A DNA stretch of 64,000 nucleotides, taken from positions 1,364,001 through 1,428,000 of the forward strand of contig CAXXPS010000002.1 of assembly GCA_963669415.2 (NCBI GenBank), in the 5' to 3' direction. Of the stretch, positions 44,363-52,678 are shown piece by piece (position 1 is the stretch's first letter; every line of letters starts with the position of its first letter). A program made the position numbers and the translations under genes. The notes beneath the pieces are model-generated. The model made no database searches and was not told the DNA's origin. It saw only the letters and a list, made by a program, of their open reading frames with translations. The stretch is from JAWKWH01 sp963669415. Its GTDB lineage: Bacteria > Pseudomonadota > Alphaproteobacteria > Rhizobiales > Rhizobiaceae.

Positions 44363-44836
44363 TCACCAGAATCCTTTATGAACGGCAGCTATCTCGTCTT
44401 CCAGCTCCTTGATCGGTCCGGCGACGATTACCTTACGCCGGCCAGCTGCAAAGACGGCCCGGCAGTCGAGGTCGAGGGTCAGGTTCTCCGGATTATCACC
44501 TGTTAACTGGCCAAGGCGTTCTTCTGACATTCCGAATACAACCTTTCCAATTCCCGCCCAATAGGTGGCACCTGCACACATGCAGCACGGTTCAACCGCC
44601 GTATAGAGGGTGCAACGGGACAAGAAATCAGGTGGATATTTTCGAGCGGCCTCCCGGGCCACGTTCGCTTCTGCGTGACCGGGGCCACCATCGGACGCGT
44701 ATGTGTTTCCTGAACGCATGAGAATCTCGCCATCGGGCCCAGCAAGCAGCGCGCCGAAAGGGTGGTTGCCTTGTTCTCGGCTTTCCTTTGCGATCTCGAT
44801 TGTGCCACGCAAATAATCGATATCTTCGTTTCTCAT
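44363..44836 (-). CDS. Nucleoside/nucleobase deaminase, CMP/dCMP deaminase fold
   Basis: A 157-residue zinc deaminase: GNHPFGALLAGPDGEIL near residue 23, the catalytic HAEANVAREAA near residue 54 and VEPCCMCAGATYWAGI with the zinc cysteines. The fold fits guanine, adenine or cytosine deaminases as well as TadA-like enzymes; the absence of a tRNA-binding tail and the small size favour a free base or nucleoside. The divergent LysR regulator 130 bp away probably controls it. The flanking REP-like repeat and recombinases suggest transfer. Confidence 0.85.
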   Translation of the reverse strand: MRNEDIDYLRGTIEIAKESREQGNHPFGALLAGPDGEILMRSGNTYASDGGPGHAEANVAREAARKYPPDFLSRCTLYTAVEPCCMCAGATYWAGIGKVVFGMSEERLGQLTGDNPENLTLDLDCRAVFAAGRRKVIVAGPIKELEDEIAAVHKGFW

Positions 44837-44886
44837 CGTACCTTCCTTCGCTTCTGATCCTTCCCTCGGTTCAAAATAGCGCCTGG

Positions 44887-44925
44887 ATGTGTGCTAAAAA
44901 GAAGAAAGAGTTGTACAATGTGTGC
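44887..44925. promoter_or_regulatory. Direct repeats in the deaminase/LysR divergent promoter
   Basis: ATGTGTGC occurs at 44887-44894 and again at 44918-44925, 31 bp apart (about three helical turns), with the palindrome TTGTACAA (44911-44918) just before the second copy. The spacing suits two LysR-type dimers on one face of the DNA. The assignment is inference. Confidence 0.35.
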
Positions 44926-44966
44926 AAATAATTAGAACGGATGCCGACTGCAGATCGGAGAGAATT

Positions 44967-45884
44967 ATGTCGGTCGTTTCAAAGGAAGCGCGTACCTATG
45001 TTGAAGTCGTTCGTTGCGGGTCAGTGCGAAAGGCGGCGGAACGTCTGAATATTTCGGCATCAGCCTTGAGCCGTCAGGTACGCCTCCTGGAGGATGATAT
45101 TGGAGCCGAACTGGTTTCCCGACACTCGAACGGTGTTCAAATGACAGAAATTGGCGAGCAGTTCTTGTCACGCGTCCAGGAACTGATCGACCTGGAAAGT
45201 GCGATGCGCGGTGAGATCAGCGCCGCGAGCGGAACCCGGCAATTACGCATCCGCCTCGGTCTGTCGGAAAGCATCAGCACGGAGCTGGCGCAACGCTTGC
45301 GGTCTCATCTTGAAAGCCTGGGTATGTCTGTCAGGTTGGACATCTTGGTTGGCGAAACCGAACGCCTGGCAAAGCGCCTTGCAAACGGGCAACTGGACGC
45401 GGTGGTTGCATACAATTTGCCGGCAAACGAGCATATTCGCGTCATCGATGTGTTTGAGGTCCGGGTTGGTTTGGTCTGCGCGCGCGATTTGTTCGCTGAT
45501 CCACCAGGTTCAATCAGCCTGGTTGAGTGTCTGGCCTGGCCACTTTGCCTTCCGAGTGAAGAGCTTTCCATACATCCGAGGCTGTTGACTGAAATAAATC
45601 GGCAGGGTCGCGCATTTGAGATTGCCGCAACCAGTAATTCGATGGCCACGACCTGCAGTCAAATAGCAGAAGGCGTCGGCGCCGGCTTTATGACGCTCCC
45701 CGATGTGATCGCCTTCCGGGAGCCCGAAAAGCTGATGTTCATACCGCTCAATGATCGCCGGCTCAAAGAGAACATCGTTGCAGCATGCGCTTCACATGTG
45801 AGCTTGCGAAGTGAACTTGGAAGAGCGCTGTTGGCGATCAAGAGAATCGCTGCGGAACTGACCCAAGAACGTCCAAGCGCATAG
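44967..45884 (+). CDS. LysR-family transcriptional regulator
   Basis: A 305-residue LysR protein: the N-terminal winged helix contains GSVRKAAERLNISASALSRQ and VRLLEDDIGAELVSRHSNGV, followed by the co-inducer domain (LSESISTELAQRLRSHLESL, LDAVVAYNLPAN, GVGAGFMTLPDVIAF). I use ATG 44967 (MSVVSKEARTYVEVV) behind GGAGAGAATT; the frame from 44922 adds 15 residues. It is divergent from the deaminase gene, the classical arrangement for regulator and target. The effector is unknown. Confidence 0.92.
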   Translation: MSVVSKEARTYVEVVRCGSVRKAAERLNISASALSRQVRLLEDDIGAELVSRHSNGVQMTEIGEQFLSRVQELIDLESAMRGEISAASGTRQLRIRLGLSESISTELAQRLRSHLESLGMSVRLDILVGETERLAKRLANGQLDAVVAYNLPANEHIRVIDVFEVRVGLVCARDLFADPPGSISLVECLAWPLCLPSEELSIHPRLLTEINRQGRAFEIAATSNSMATTCSQIAEGVGAGFMTLPDVIAFREPEKLMFIPLNDRRLKENIVAACASHVSLRSELGRALLAIKRIAAELTQERPSA

Positions 45885-46002
45885 AAGCCGCCCTGACGCA
45901 ATCCTTTATCGCATTACTCGGCAATTTTGGTGCTGCAATTTGAAAATCCAGGTCTGCTTCGGGCTCAGCACAGCACTTCGCTGCACTTGCGAACAATGCA
46001 GG

Positions 46003-46136
46003 TAGCGCCAATTACCGCTCAGCGCGCCTAATTCGGACATTCGGTGGAATTTGGCGCTGAAGCGGCGATTAAGCGATGGACGGCGGACATTCCAGACTAT
46101 TGTTCAGCCGCGACACCTGACCGGTAATGGCGCTTC
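46003..46136. repeat. Imperfect long-range inverted repeat with GCGGACATT block
   Basis: TAGCGCCAATTACCGC (46003-46018) is nearly the reverse complement of CCGGTAATGGCGCTTC (46121-46136). Between them lie AATTCGGACATTCGGTGG and GGCGGACATTCCAG, related to the REP-like GCGGACATT blocks elsewhere. The 309-bp gap 45885-46193 has no gene on either strand; this repeat is the only structure seen. Confidence 0.45.
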
Positions 46137-46193
46137 GCTCATCCGATTTCTCTTTTGCTTTGGCGGCCATTGGTGCTTGCGATATCTGCTCTA

Positions 46194-47786
46194 TTACGAC
46201 GGCGCGCTGTGATGACGACGGCGTGCTGTGATGACGACCACCGCCACGGCGGCGCTGATGAACAACACGCCGAGCGGACTTGAGACCAGGAAAAATGGAT
46301 CTCCACCTGTTGCCGCAAAGGCCTGCCGGGCAGTTGCTTCGAGCTGACGGCCAAGAACGAATGCCACAACAAAGGGTAGCGGTGATATCCCGGTGCGAAC
46401 CATTACGAATCCCAACACACCGAAGAACAGCGCAAAGCCAATCACTGCCATGTGAGTGTGTTGCACATAAAGCGAGGCAAAGGTCAGCAGCAGAACCGCA
46501 GGTAATAGATACTGCTTCGGAGCGCGCGCCATCATTCCCATCGAACGCATGAACACGCCACCAACGGTCCAGTTGAGCAGGTTTGCTATGACCATTGTGG
46601 TGAAGAGACCGAAAGCAATTACAAGCTCCGGATTAACGTCTTGGGTAAATCGGAATACCGAAGGCCCCGGACTAAATCCGCCAATCGAGTCCGCCGCGAG
46701 AATCAAAAAAACTGCCGCCGTGTTACCTGGAATTCCCAGGGAAAGGACCGGGATAAGATTTGCACCGGTGACCGAAGAGTTGGCCGCCTCTGTCGCTGCG
46801 ACCCCTTCCGGTACGCCTTCCCCAAAATCCGGGTCGGATAGCTGTTTGCGCTTTCGATAGGCCGCCGCACCTGCTGCATAGCCCAGTGTTGCAGCCAGTG
46901 TTGACCCGATACCCGGCAACGCACCGATGGATGTGCCTATGAGCGCCGATCGGGCAATATAGGGCCTTATTCGGCGAATGTCCGGCACGGTCAGGCGCGA
47001 ACGGCCTGCCTGCTGAGGGTTTTGAATACCTCCGTCAGCTTTCTTTTGGCGCCTGAGCTTTTCGAGTTCCGAAAAAATCGAGCCGATCACCAATACGCCA
47101 ACAACCGCGGCTGTTGTCGGTATTCCTTCCGACAGGAGGCTGATGCCGAGGGTCAAGCGGGGGTAGAACTCCTCACCTGTTCCAAGGAACACGAAGAACA
47201 GCCCCAGCGCCATGGAAAGAAGACCTTTCGCGGGGCTGCGTCCCACAACTGTTGCAATGAACGACAAAGACAGGATCACCAGCGCGGTCTTTTCCGGCAG
47301 GTCCATATATCGCTCGACCAAAATTGCCAGGAACGGTGCAAAGACAAACAGGCAGATATCCGAAAAGGTATCGCCGCTGACCGATGAGAAATGCGCAACG
47401 CGAAGCGCCCGGCCCGCCTGACCGTTTCGGGTCATCGGGTAACCGTCGAGCGTGGTCATGTAACTATCGGGAGTGCCCGGTGTGTTGAACAGAATTGCCG
47501 GTACTGCGCCACCCACCGTGGAGCCTTTCATGATGCCAATCATGAAACCCATGACCGGAAGCAGCGCGTCCGGGGTATATCCGAAAACGGAAATCAGGAT
47601 CGGCAAAGAGATAGCCAGACCGATTACTTGCCCAAGCCCCGGGGTTGCTCCGATCACAATGCCGACCAACAGTCCCGCGGCGACCATGATCACGGTAACG
47701 GAGACCGGTATACCCAAAATCTCGAAGGCTTGTGGCCCTTGAAAGACCGCAAGAACTCCGGCCTGGATATAGTCGATCACTCCCAT
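46194..47786 (-). CDS. tctA: Tripartite tricarboxylate transporter, large permease TctA
   Basis: A 530-residue permease with about 12 membrane helices. Typical regions: GVVIGATPGLGQVIGLAISL-like start (GIVIGATPGLGQVIGLAISL near residue 42), GAVPAILFNTPGTPDSYMTT, GALPGIGSTLAATLGYAAGA and GVPEGVAATEAANSSVTGAN. It imports a carboxylate with TctB and the binding protein TctC. ATG 47786 shares one base with the TctB stop. The C-terminus has been altered by a 19-bp tandem duplication (46198-46235) that shifts the frame and ends the protein as RRRHHSAPS. Confidence 0.93.
   Translation of the reverse strand: MGVIDYIQAGVLAVFQGPQAFEILGIPVSVTVIMVAAGLLVGIVIGATPGLGQVIGLAISLPILISVFGYTPDALLPVMGFMIGIMKGSTVGGAVPAILFNTPGTPDSYMTTLDGYPMTRNGQAGRALRVAHFSSVSGDTFSDICLFVFAPFLAILVERYMDLPEKTALVILSLSFIATVVGRSPAKGLLSMALGLFFVFLGTGEEFYPRLTLGISLLSEGIPTTAAVVGVLVIGSIFSELEKLRRQKKADGGIQNPQQAGRSRLTVPDIRRIRPYIARSALIGTSIGALPGIGSTLAATLGYAAGAAAYRKRKQLSDPDFGEGVPEGVAATEAANSSVTGANLIPVLSLGIPGNTAAVFLILAADSIGGFSPGPSVFRFTQDVNPELVIAFGLFTTMVIANLLNWTVGGVFMRSMGMMARAPKQYLLPAVLLLTFASLYVQHTHMAVIGFALFFGVLGFVMVRTGISPLPFVVAFVLGRQLEATARQAFAATGGDPFFLVSSPLGVLFISAAVAVVVITARRRHHSAPS
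46198..46235 (-). repeat. 19-bp tandem duplication at the end of tctA
   Basis: Plus-strand bases 46198-46216 and 46217-46235 are the same 19-mer apart from one C/T difference at the eighth base. Nineteen is not a multiple of three, so the second copy is read in another frame. Without one copy the frame would continue as RRRNRADIASTNGRQ to a stop near 46139. Confidence 0.8.
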
Positions 47787-48325
47787 CAAACATCGCCGTT
47801 TGGCGGCAGCAAAAGGTCTTCGAATGGCAAATCATACAGTACGATGATCAGCAGCACCGCTCCGATACCGGTGGCCATCGCACGCCATGTCAGGCGGCCC
47901 TCGACAAACGCCACCAATGTAGCGACCATGTAGAAGCCGCCGAGGCCGAATCCGAGAAACTTCCAGGGGACGGAGTCGCGCAATGGGCGGTACTCCAGCC
48001 CTAGCACGGCCGCTGCAGCAGGTCCTCCGAAACGCATTATCACCAAACCAACCACGATCGTGGCAAGAATTCCGAATATGAACGTAACGTCTGAACGATC
48101 CGGAGCAGGTTCATCGTCATTCTGCGGCCCAAACAACATCATCAGGCCCGATACAAGGAATATTGCTCCGGCAAAGGCGGGAGCCATTGAATCACCGATG
48201 GAGTATTTGCCGCGAACCTGAACAACGTACCAATTTCCGCTGTCCAGAGGAGCCCACACCAAGATGAGCAACCCTCCAAACAGAAGGCAAAGGATGCCAA
48301 GAAACTGGTTCTGTGATAGTCGCAT
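47786..48325 (-). CDS. tctB: Tripartite tricarboxylate transporter, small permease TctB
   Basis: A 179-residue TctB with four predicted membrane helices (about residues 8-25, 46-63, 84-103 and 122-160 with a break). Recognisable start LSQNQFLGILCLLFGGLLIL and the middle FIFGILATIVVGLVIMRFGG. The start is ATG 48325 with an upstream TTG alternative. The stop overlaps tctA by one base, so both are coupled; tctC lies 58 bp upstream. Confidence 0.88.
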   Translation of the reverse strand: MRLSQNQFLGILCLLFGGLLILVWAPLDSGNWYVVQVRGKYSIGDSMAPAFAGAIFLVSGLMMLFGPQNDDEPAPDRSDVTFIFGILATIVVGLVIMRFGGPAAAAVLGLEYRPLRDSVPWKFLGFGLGGFYMVATLVAFVEGRLTWRAMATGIGAVLLIIVLYDLPFEDLLLPPNGDV

Positions 48326-48383
48326 CAACTCGGCTCGAACAATACGACAGCCCGTTTCGTACGGGCCGTCGCCTGGCGGAGTA

Positions 48384-49403
48384 TCAGTTTGACGCCGCCG
48401 CCATTAAATCTCCAACGGCACCGTAGCGCTCAGCAATGAATTCCTCCAACTCCGCGCCCGACATCAGTTTGATGCCGCCAAATGCCTTGTTGATGAATTT
48501 TGCTGCCTTTGACCCTTCAGATTTCAGTACTTCAGAGATTGCACCAGCAATGGCATCTCGTGCGGTCGGGTCCATTTCTTTGGGTCCGGCAAACATGAAA
48601 AAGTCGTTGACGTAGAACTTAACTCCAAAATCAGAGAGAAGCGGAGCGTCCGGCGAGTTGGCCAGTGGTCCATTCTTTGCCGAGGCGAGCTCGATCATGT
48701 CGCCTGCCTTGACCGCTTTTGCCTGAATGCCCGCTCCAAAACCCACATCGATGTCACCCGCATTAAGGCCATCCATGACACCGCGGCCACCCCGGAGTTG
48801 AACGATATTGAATTCAACGCCGTTTGCCCTCCCCAACAAATAGGCGATGTCGGCCAGCATTGGGCTCATGACACCGAAGCGGATTGCCTTACCTGTTTTG
48901 GCCGCGTCGATCACGTCACCAATATCCCGGTATCCTGCCGATGTGAGCGCAACAACAGCCATCTCGCCGCCGGAAATCGTGGTAATCGGTGTGGCAATAT
49001 CCGGTTCCCCGGCCTTCGCCGCTCGCAGGTTGTAGCCCAATGCGGGGCTCACAAATAACGCAATTGCGGTCCCGTCGGCGGGCTCCTTGGAAAGTGCCAG
49101 CACCGCATTGACACCGCCTTTTCCGGTCACCTGCTCAGGGATTATCTTCCAACCCTTTGCGGCTTCAATTTCTTCGGCAATCAGCCGGGCTTGCGTGTCT
49201 CCACCGCCCCCGGCAGCTGGTGCGATGATCATTTTAATCGGACCGGGCGGAGCCCATTCCTGGGCGAGCGCTGCGGTCGCAATAGCGGCAACACAAAGTG
49301 CGGCGACAGCCTTTCCAACCACGGATAGCGCAATTTTGCTTCGCTTCAACAAGCGAGAACCGAGGTCGGCAGACGGCGGTGCGGCGGAGACTGAAGTTTG
49401 CAT
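48384..49403 (-). CDS. tctC: Tripartite tricarboxylate transporter, binding protein TctC
   Basis: A 339-residue periplasmic binding protein of the Bug/TctC family. A basic N-terminus and hydrophobic stretch (KAVAALCVAAIATAALAQ, cleavage near residue 48) form a rather long signal peptide. The mature part has PIKMIIAPAAGGGGDTQARL, VTGKGGVNAVLALSKEPADG and DVGFGAGIQAKAV. The ligand, usually a di- or tricarboxylate, cannot be told. Start ATG 49403 follows GGGAAGATCAAA; a longer frame to 49448 exists. Divergent from the MarR gene with 109 bp between. Confidence 0.91.
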   Translation of the reverse strand: MQTSVSAAPPSADLGSRLLKRSKIALSVVGKAVAALCVAAIATAALAQEWAPPGPIKMIIAPAAGGGGDTQARLIAEEIEAAKGWKIIPEQVTGKGGVNAVLALSKEPADGTAIALFVSPALGYNLRAAKAGEPDIATPITTISGGEMAVVALTSAGYRDIGDVIDAAKTGKAIRFGVMSPMLADIAYLLGRANGVEFNIVQLRGGRGVMDGLNAGDIDVGFGAGIQAKAVKAGDMIELASAKNGPLANSPDAPLLSDFGVKFYVNDFFMFAGPKEMDPTARDAIAGAISEVLKSEGSKAAKFINKAFGGIKLMSGAELEEFIAERYGAVGDLMAAASN

Positions 49404-49512
49404 TTTGATCTTCCCATGATTGACGATGACATTTTTACGCAATAACATTCATATGAAACATTTTCAATCAAAAAGATTGAGGATGAAACTATTTTGAATG
49501 ATTGGAACGTGA

Positions 49513-49992
49513 ATGCCTGGACCGAAATCAAAGAAAAAGGGCGCGAAGCAAGATGACGTGACTGAGTTTCTCACCTACCGAATTCACCGGCTTAACGTCG
49601 CCATGGATGCGCAGGCCATCGCGATTCTCAATGCCAAATCTTCGCTGTCGCAGCTGCAGTGGCGTGTTCTTGGCCCGATCTGCCTCGGATTAGCGAGCAC
49701 TGCGAGAGACCTGGCGCAAAGCACGAACATGGATCCGGCGACAATCAGCCGTGGTGTCCGTGAGCTTGAACTGGCGGGACTGGTCCTGACCGAGCGGTCT
49801 CAGACGGATCGGCGCAAGGTCCTGCTTCACCCGACAGATACCGGACGCAAGGCCGTTGAGACTGTTCTTCCCCATATGAAAGCCCGGCAGGAGCGGTTGT
49901 TGCGGGCCTTGGAGCCTTCCGAACGATCAGTAATCTTCCAAATCATCGAAAAGCTTCAGACCTCTGTCGAACAACCAATGGATAACATCTGA
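49513..49992 (+). CDS. MarR-family transcriptional regulator
   Basis: A 159-residue winged-helix regulator with a basic head (KSKKKGAKQDD). The recognition part reads STARDLAQSTNMDPATISRG, then VRELELAGLVLTERSQTDRR with the wing DRRKVLLHPTDTGRKA. MarR proteins dimerise and release DNA on binding small ligands, often carboxylates or phenols. It faces the TctC gene across 109 AT-rich bases and is the likely local regulator of that transporter. Confidence 0.9.
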   Translation: MPGPKSKKKGAKQDDVTEFLTYRIHRLNVAMDAQAIAILNAKSSLSQLQWRVLGPICLGLASTARDLAQSTNMDPATISRGVRELELAGLVLTERSQTDRRKVLLHPTDTGRKAVETVLPHMKARQERLLRALEPSERSVIFQIIEKLQTSVEQPMDNI

Positions 49993-50317
49993 CAGCTTAT
50001 TCAACACAAATGGATGATTGGCGCCAATTTCGGTCATTGAATCTGGCCATGCTTACTAGTCGCTCATTCTGCCCTGCAGACATTCGAGCTGATTCCGAAG
50101 ATGTTAGCCAGTGAAGATCTGCTTTCAAATTGACGCGATGTAAATTCGAGTAAGTCACCGAATACCCCGTGTCGGCGGGAACCGACGAAGATACGGCAAT
50201 TTGGAATTTTGGCCTCCATCGGCCACCGCGGACAAGTCGACTGTGCTCCACTACCCCCTGTGAACCGTGCGCTCACATATTCTCCCGAAGGCCAATAGTG
50301 GCCGAAGGAGAACTCAA
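49993..50317. other. Gene-free gap before the integrase
   Basis: No convincing frame on either strand. It contains GCGGACAAGTCGACTGTG (50226-50243), loosely like the REP blocks nearby, and ends in a good ribosome site (GGAGAACTCAA) for the integrase. An attachment site might lie here but no repeat partner is visible. Confidence 0.35.
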
Positions 50318-50950
50318 ATGGGTATTGCACAATACGATCCTGCCGTACTCGGCCGGCCGGCATGGAATGCCGGTCGAAAAGTCGGCGTCAAGAAGCCGCT
50401 GAAGCAACGCCAGATATGGGCGATCCGCTTCTTTCTCGACAGAGAGGGACGCATGAGAGACCGCGCACTATTTGATCTCGCAATCGACAGCAAGCTGCGA
50501 GGCTGCGATTTGGTCAAGCTCAAGATCGGTACCCTTGTCACAGGTCAAGAAGTCCGAACCCGTGCCATGGTCATCCAGAAGAAGACTGGCCGTCCCGTTC
50601 AATTCGAGATCACAGCGGATGTGAGGGCAAGCTTGCTTGCTTGGCTTGAACGGAGAGGCGGAACCGTTGAAGACTTTGCCTTTCCAAGTCGGGCCGATCC
50701 AACCGACCATCTGAGCACTCGCCAGTATGCCCGGCTGGTGGATGAATGGGTGACTGCAATTGGATTACGACGCGAAGACTACGGCACACATTCGCTTCGG
50801 CGCACCAAGGCTGCAATGATCTACAAGGCGACCGGCAATCTTCGCGCGATCCAGATTCTGTTGGGTCACACCAAGATCGAAAATACCGTCAGGTACTTGG
50901 GGGTAGACATCGAGGATGCCTTGGAGCTCGCGGAACATACAGAGATCTGA
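50318..50950 (+). CDS. Small tyrosine recombinase (site-specific integrase)
   Basis: A 210-residue integrase that contains the catalytic domain only. Active-site residues are present in order: Arg in DSKLRGCDLVKLKIG, Lys in IQKKTGRPVQFE, HSLRR (His and Arg), LGHTKIENTVRYLG (His and nucleophilic Tyr). The N-terminal arm-binding domain of larger integrases is absent; this short form recurs in rhizobial genomes. Start ATG 50318 follows GGAGAACTCAA. A GC hairpin comes directly after the stop and the IS element 170 bp further. Confidence 0.88.
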   Translation: MGIAQYDPAVLGRPAWNAGRKVGVKKPLKQRQIWAIRFFLDREGRMRDRALFDLAIDSKLRGCDLVKLKIGTLVTGQEVRTRAMVIQKKTGRPVQFEITADVRASLLAWLERRGGTVEDFAFPSRADPTDHLSTRQYARLVDEWVTAIGLRREDYGTHSLRRTKAAMIYKATGNLRAIQILLGHTKIENTVRYLGVDIEDALELAEHTEI

Positions 50951-50955
50951 CAATG

Positions 50956-50978
50956 CGGCCCCGTGCTCTGCGGGGCCG
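50956..50978 (+). terminator. GC-rich hairpin directly after the integrase
   Basis: CGGCCCCG (50956-50963), a 7-nt loop and CGGGGCCG (50971-50978) form a perfect 8-bp stem starting 6 nt after the integrase stop. No T-run follows, so it is at best a weak intrinsic terminator. Confidence 0.5.
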
Positions 50979-51071
50979 TACTCCTCCAGGCAACTGCCCG
51001 GTTTGGAAAGGATCACCGGCCAGTTTTTAAGCCCATAGACCGGCCAAGCGCTAGGGTTGGACGTCTGGAAA

Positions 51072-51123
51072 GCGCCCCCAAATCGGTCGTTCGTCAACTT
51101 CTGATGAGATCCTGAAAGCGGAT
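51072..51123. repeat. Left half of the REP-like target split by IS copy 1
   Basis: GCGCCCCCAAATCGGTCGTT continuing to ATCCTGAAAGCGGAT matches 44215-44266 apart from a few changes and ends at the IS boundary. The other half resumes at 52471. Confidence 0.65.
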
Positions 51124-51201
51124 GGTGTGGATGGCTCCTACACCCCGGCGTCTGATGCGCCATAGTGCAGTTGTTATCACTGCTGGTATAGGAGCCACGA
51201 T

Positions 51202-52227
51202 ATGCGGATTACCACGGTTGGCGTAGACCTCGCCAAGAACGTTTTTCAGGTGCATGGCATTTATGACGATGGGTCGGTTGCTTTCAACAAGCCACTGCGG
51301 CGAGGCCAGATGCTTGCCTTCTTTGCGAAGCTTGATCCCTGTTTGATCGGTATTGAAGCCTGTGGTTCGAGCCATCATTGGGCGCGAGAACTGACGATGC
51401 TGGGTCATGATGTGAAACTCATGCCGGCAGGCTACGTCAAAGCCTATGTGAAGCGTGGTAAGTCGGACGCAGCTGATGCAGCGGCGATCTGCGAGGCGGT
51501 GACGCGACCGAGCATGCGCTTTGTGACCATCAAGTCAGAGGAGCAGCAGGCGGTTTTGAGCTTGCACCGGGTTCGTCAGGCACTGATCAGCCAGCGAACA
51601 CAATTGGCAAACATGATCCGTGGCCTGCTTGCAGAGTTTGGCATCACGCTTCCAAGAGGGGTCGATCACCTTCGCCATTTTGCCCATGAGATGCAGGCCG
51701 GCGAACTATTGGACATTCCGGAGATGGCAGAAGATGTTGTTGCACTGCTGTGCGATCAACTTATCGACCTTGATCGACGCATCGACCGTTTGGACAAAAC
51801 GATCCTCGAACAATCCAGGAAGGATGAGCGCGTTGAGCTGCTGCAGACCATTCCAGGCATCGGTCCAGTCACAGCCTCTGCCATTGTGGCGACCATCGGT
51901 AGCGGTCGACAGTTTAGAAGTGCCCGCGATTTTGCCGCCTGGATCGGCCTGACGCCACTCAACAAATCAAGTGGCGGGAAAGAGGCCTTGGGCCGCATCA
52001 GCCGCATGGGCGATCGCTATCTGCGCAAGCTCCTGGTCAACGGCATGGCTAGTCGTGTTCGTTACGCCAAAAGCAAGCCCGACAGAGCTGATCCTTGGCT
52101 GCAAAACCTGCTTGAGCGCAAACCAGCCAAACTCGCAGCTGTGGCAATGGCCAACAAGACGGCGCGGATTGCATGGGCTGTACTGACCAATGGCGAACCA
52201 TACAGGGAGGCTGAAACCACTCGATAG
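51202..52227 (+). CDS. IS110-family DEDD transposase, copy 1
   Basis: A 341-residue transposase. The N-terminal RuvC-like DEDD domain shows VGVDLAKNVFQVHG (first Asp), IGIEACGSSHHWAREL (Glu) and KRGKSDAADAAAICEAVTRP (last Asp residues). The C-terminal Tnp20 domain has LLQTIPGIGPVTASAIVATI, SARDFAAWIGLTPLNKSSGG (conserved Ser region) and RMGDRYLRKLLVNG. IS110 enzymes cut and rejoin DNA under direction of an element-encoded RNA. It differs from copy 2 only at residue 2 (Arg here). Confidence 0.96.
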   Translation: MRITTVGVDLAKNVFQVHGIYDDGSVAFNKPLRRGQMLAFFAKLDPCLIGIEACGSSHHWARELTMLGHDVKLMPAGYVKAYVKRGKSDAADAAAICEAVTRPSMRFVTIKSEEQQAVLSLHRVRQALISQRTQLANMIRGLLAEFGITLPRGVDHLRHFAHEMQAGELLDIPEMAEDVVALLCDQLIDLDRRIDRLDKTILEQSRKDERVELLQTIPGIGPVTASAIVATIGSGRQFRSARDFAAWIGLTPLNKSSGGKEALGRISRMGDRYLRKLLVNGMASRVRYAKSKPDRADPWLQNLLERKPAKLAAVAMANKTARIAWAVLTNGEPYREAETTR

Positions 52228-52470
52228 GAAATGACCAAATTGCAAGAACGTATGAAGTGATGAGAATCCGGGCCAGCCGGAGAGCCAAGACACCCCGATA
52301 ATGTCTGAGGACACAAATAGTCCGCAAAGCGGAATGGGACTTGGTTCACGGAAACCATCAGGGCCAGCAGACAAACTCTGCATCAACAGGCCGGACACAG
52401 GACCGTATCTGACCCAGGAACTTTGTCACAACAAAAGTCTTGCAAATACGGAGCCATCCACACAAGACAT
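52228..52470 (+). ncRNA. Putative guide (bridge/seek) RNA region of IS copy 1
   Basis: The 243-bp non-coding 3' end is long enough for the guide RNA of IS1111-type elements, which in this subgroup lies downstream of the transposase. It contains the hairpin-forming GTCCGCAAAGCGGA (52320-52333), which matches 13 of 14 bases of GTCCGCAGAGCGGA in the target's right half and shares AAAGCGGA with its left half. RNA ends cannot be defined from sequence alone. Confidence 0.5.
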
Positions 52471-52510
52471 TTCGGCGTTGGATGTTCAATGTCCGCAGAG
52501 CGGACAAAAC
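52471..52510. repeat. Right half of the REP-like target split by IS copy 1
   Basis: TTCGGCGTTGGATGTTCAAT leads into GTCCGCAGAGCGGAC, a hairpin, matching 44267-44305. From 52511 to 52678 I see no gene; a small hairpin CCGTC-AGCTTCG-GACGG near 52602 may lie at the end of the mtlK transcript. Confidence 0.55.
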
Positions 52511-52678
52511 AACCAGTGTCGGTTTTAGCAGGTATTTGAATTGCGACCAATTCGACGTAGCTCTTTGCCATGCCATAATTGCTTTGAAAATTATCGGTTT
52601 ACCGTCAGCTTCGGACGGCAGCTAAATCAAATGCGATTGACAGGATTGTAGACATCGACGCCCGCCTGGAAGACTGGG

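Larger units (their letters stand above)
51124..52470 (+). mobile_element. IS110-family (IS1111-like) insertion sequence, copy 1
   Basis: A 1347-bp element with a single transposase gene and 243 bp of non-coding 3' end. Subterminal inverted repeats are GTGTGGATGGCTCC (51125-51138) and GGAGCCATCCACAC (52450-52463), lying 1 and 7 nt from the inferred ends. Such unequal subterminal repeats are typical of the IS1111 subgroup. There is no clear target duplication. Copy 2 at 61752 has the same length and differs at four bases. The ends are inferred from comparing the two copies with the uninterrupted repeat and could be off by 1-3 bases. Confidence 0.88.

Noticed and set aside
51967..52398. 143-codon minus-strand frame over the IS transposase and its 3' end (also at 62595-63026)
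   Set aside because: Antisense shadow of the DEDD transposase; the three changes between copies alter the amino acids, as expected for non-coding sequence.
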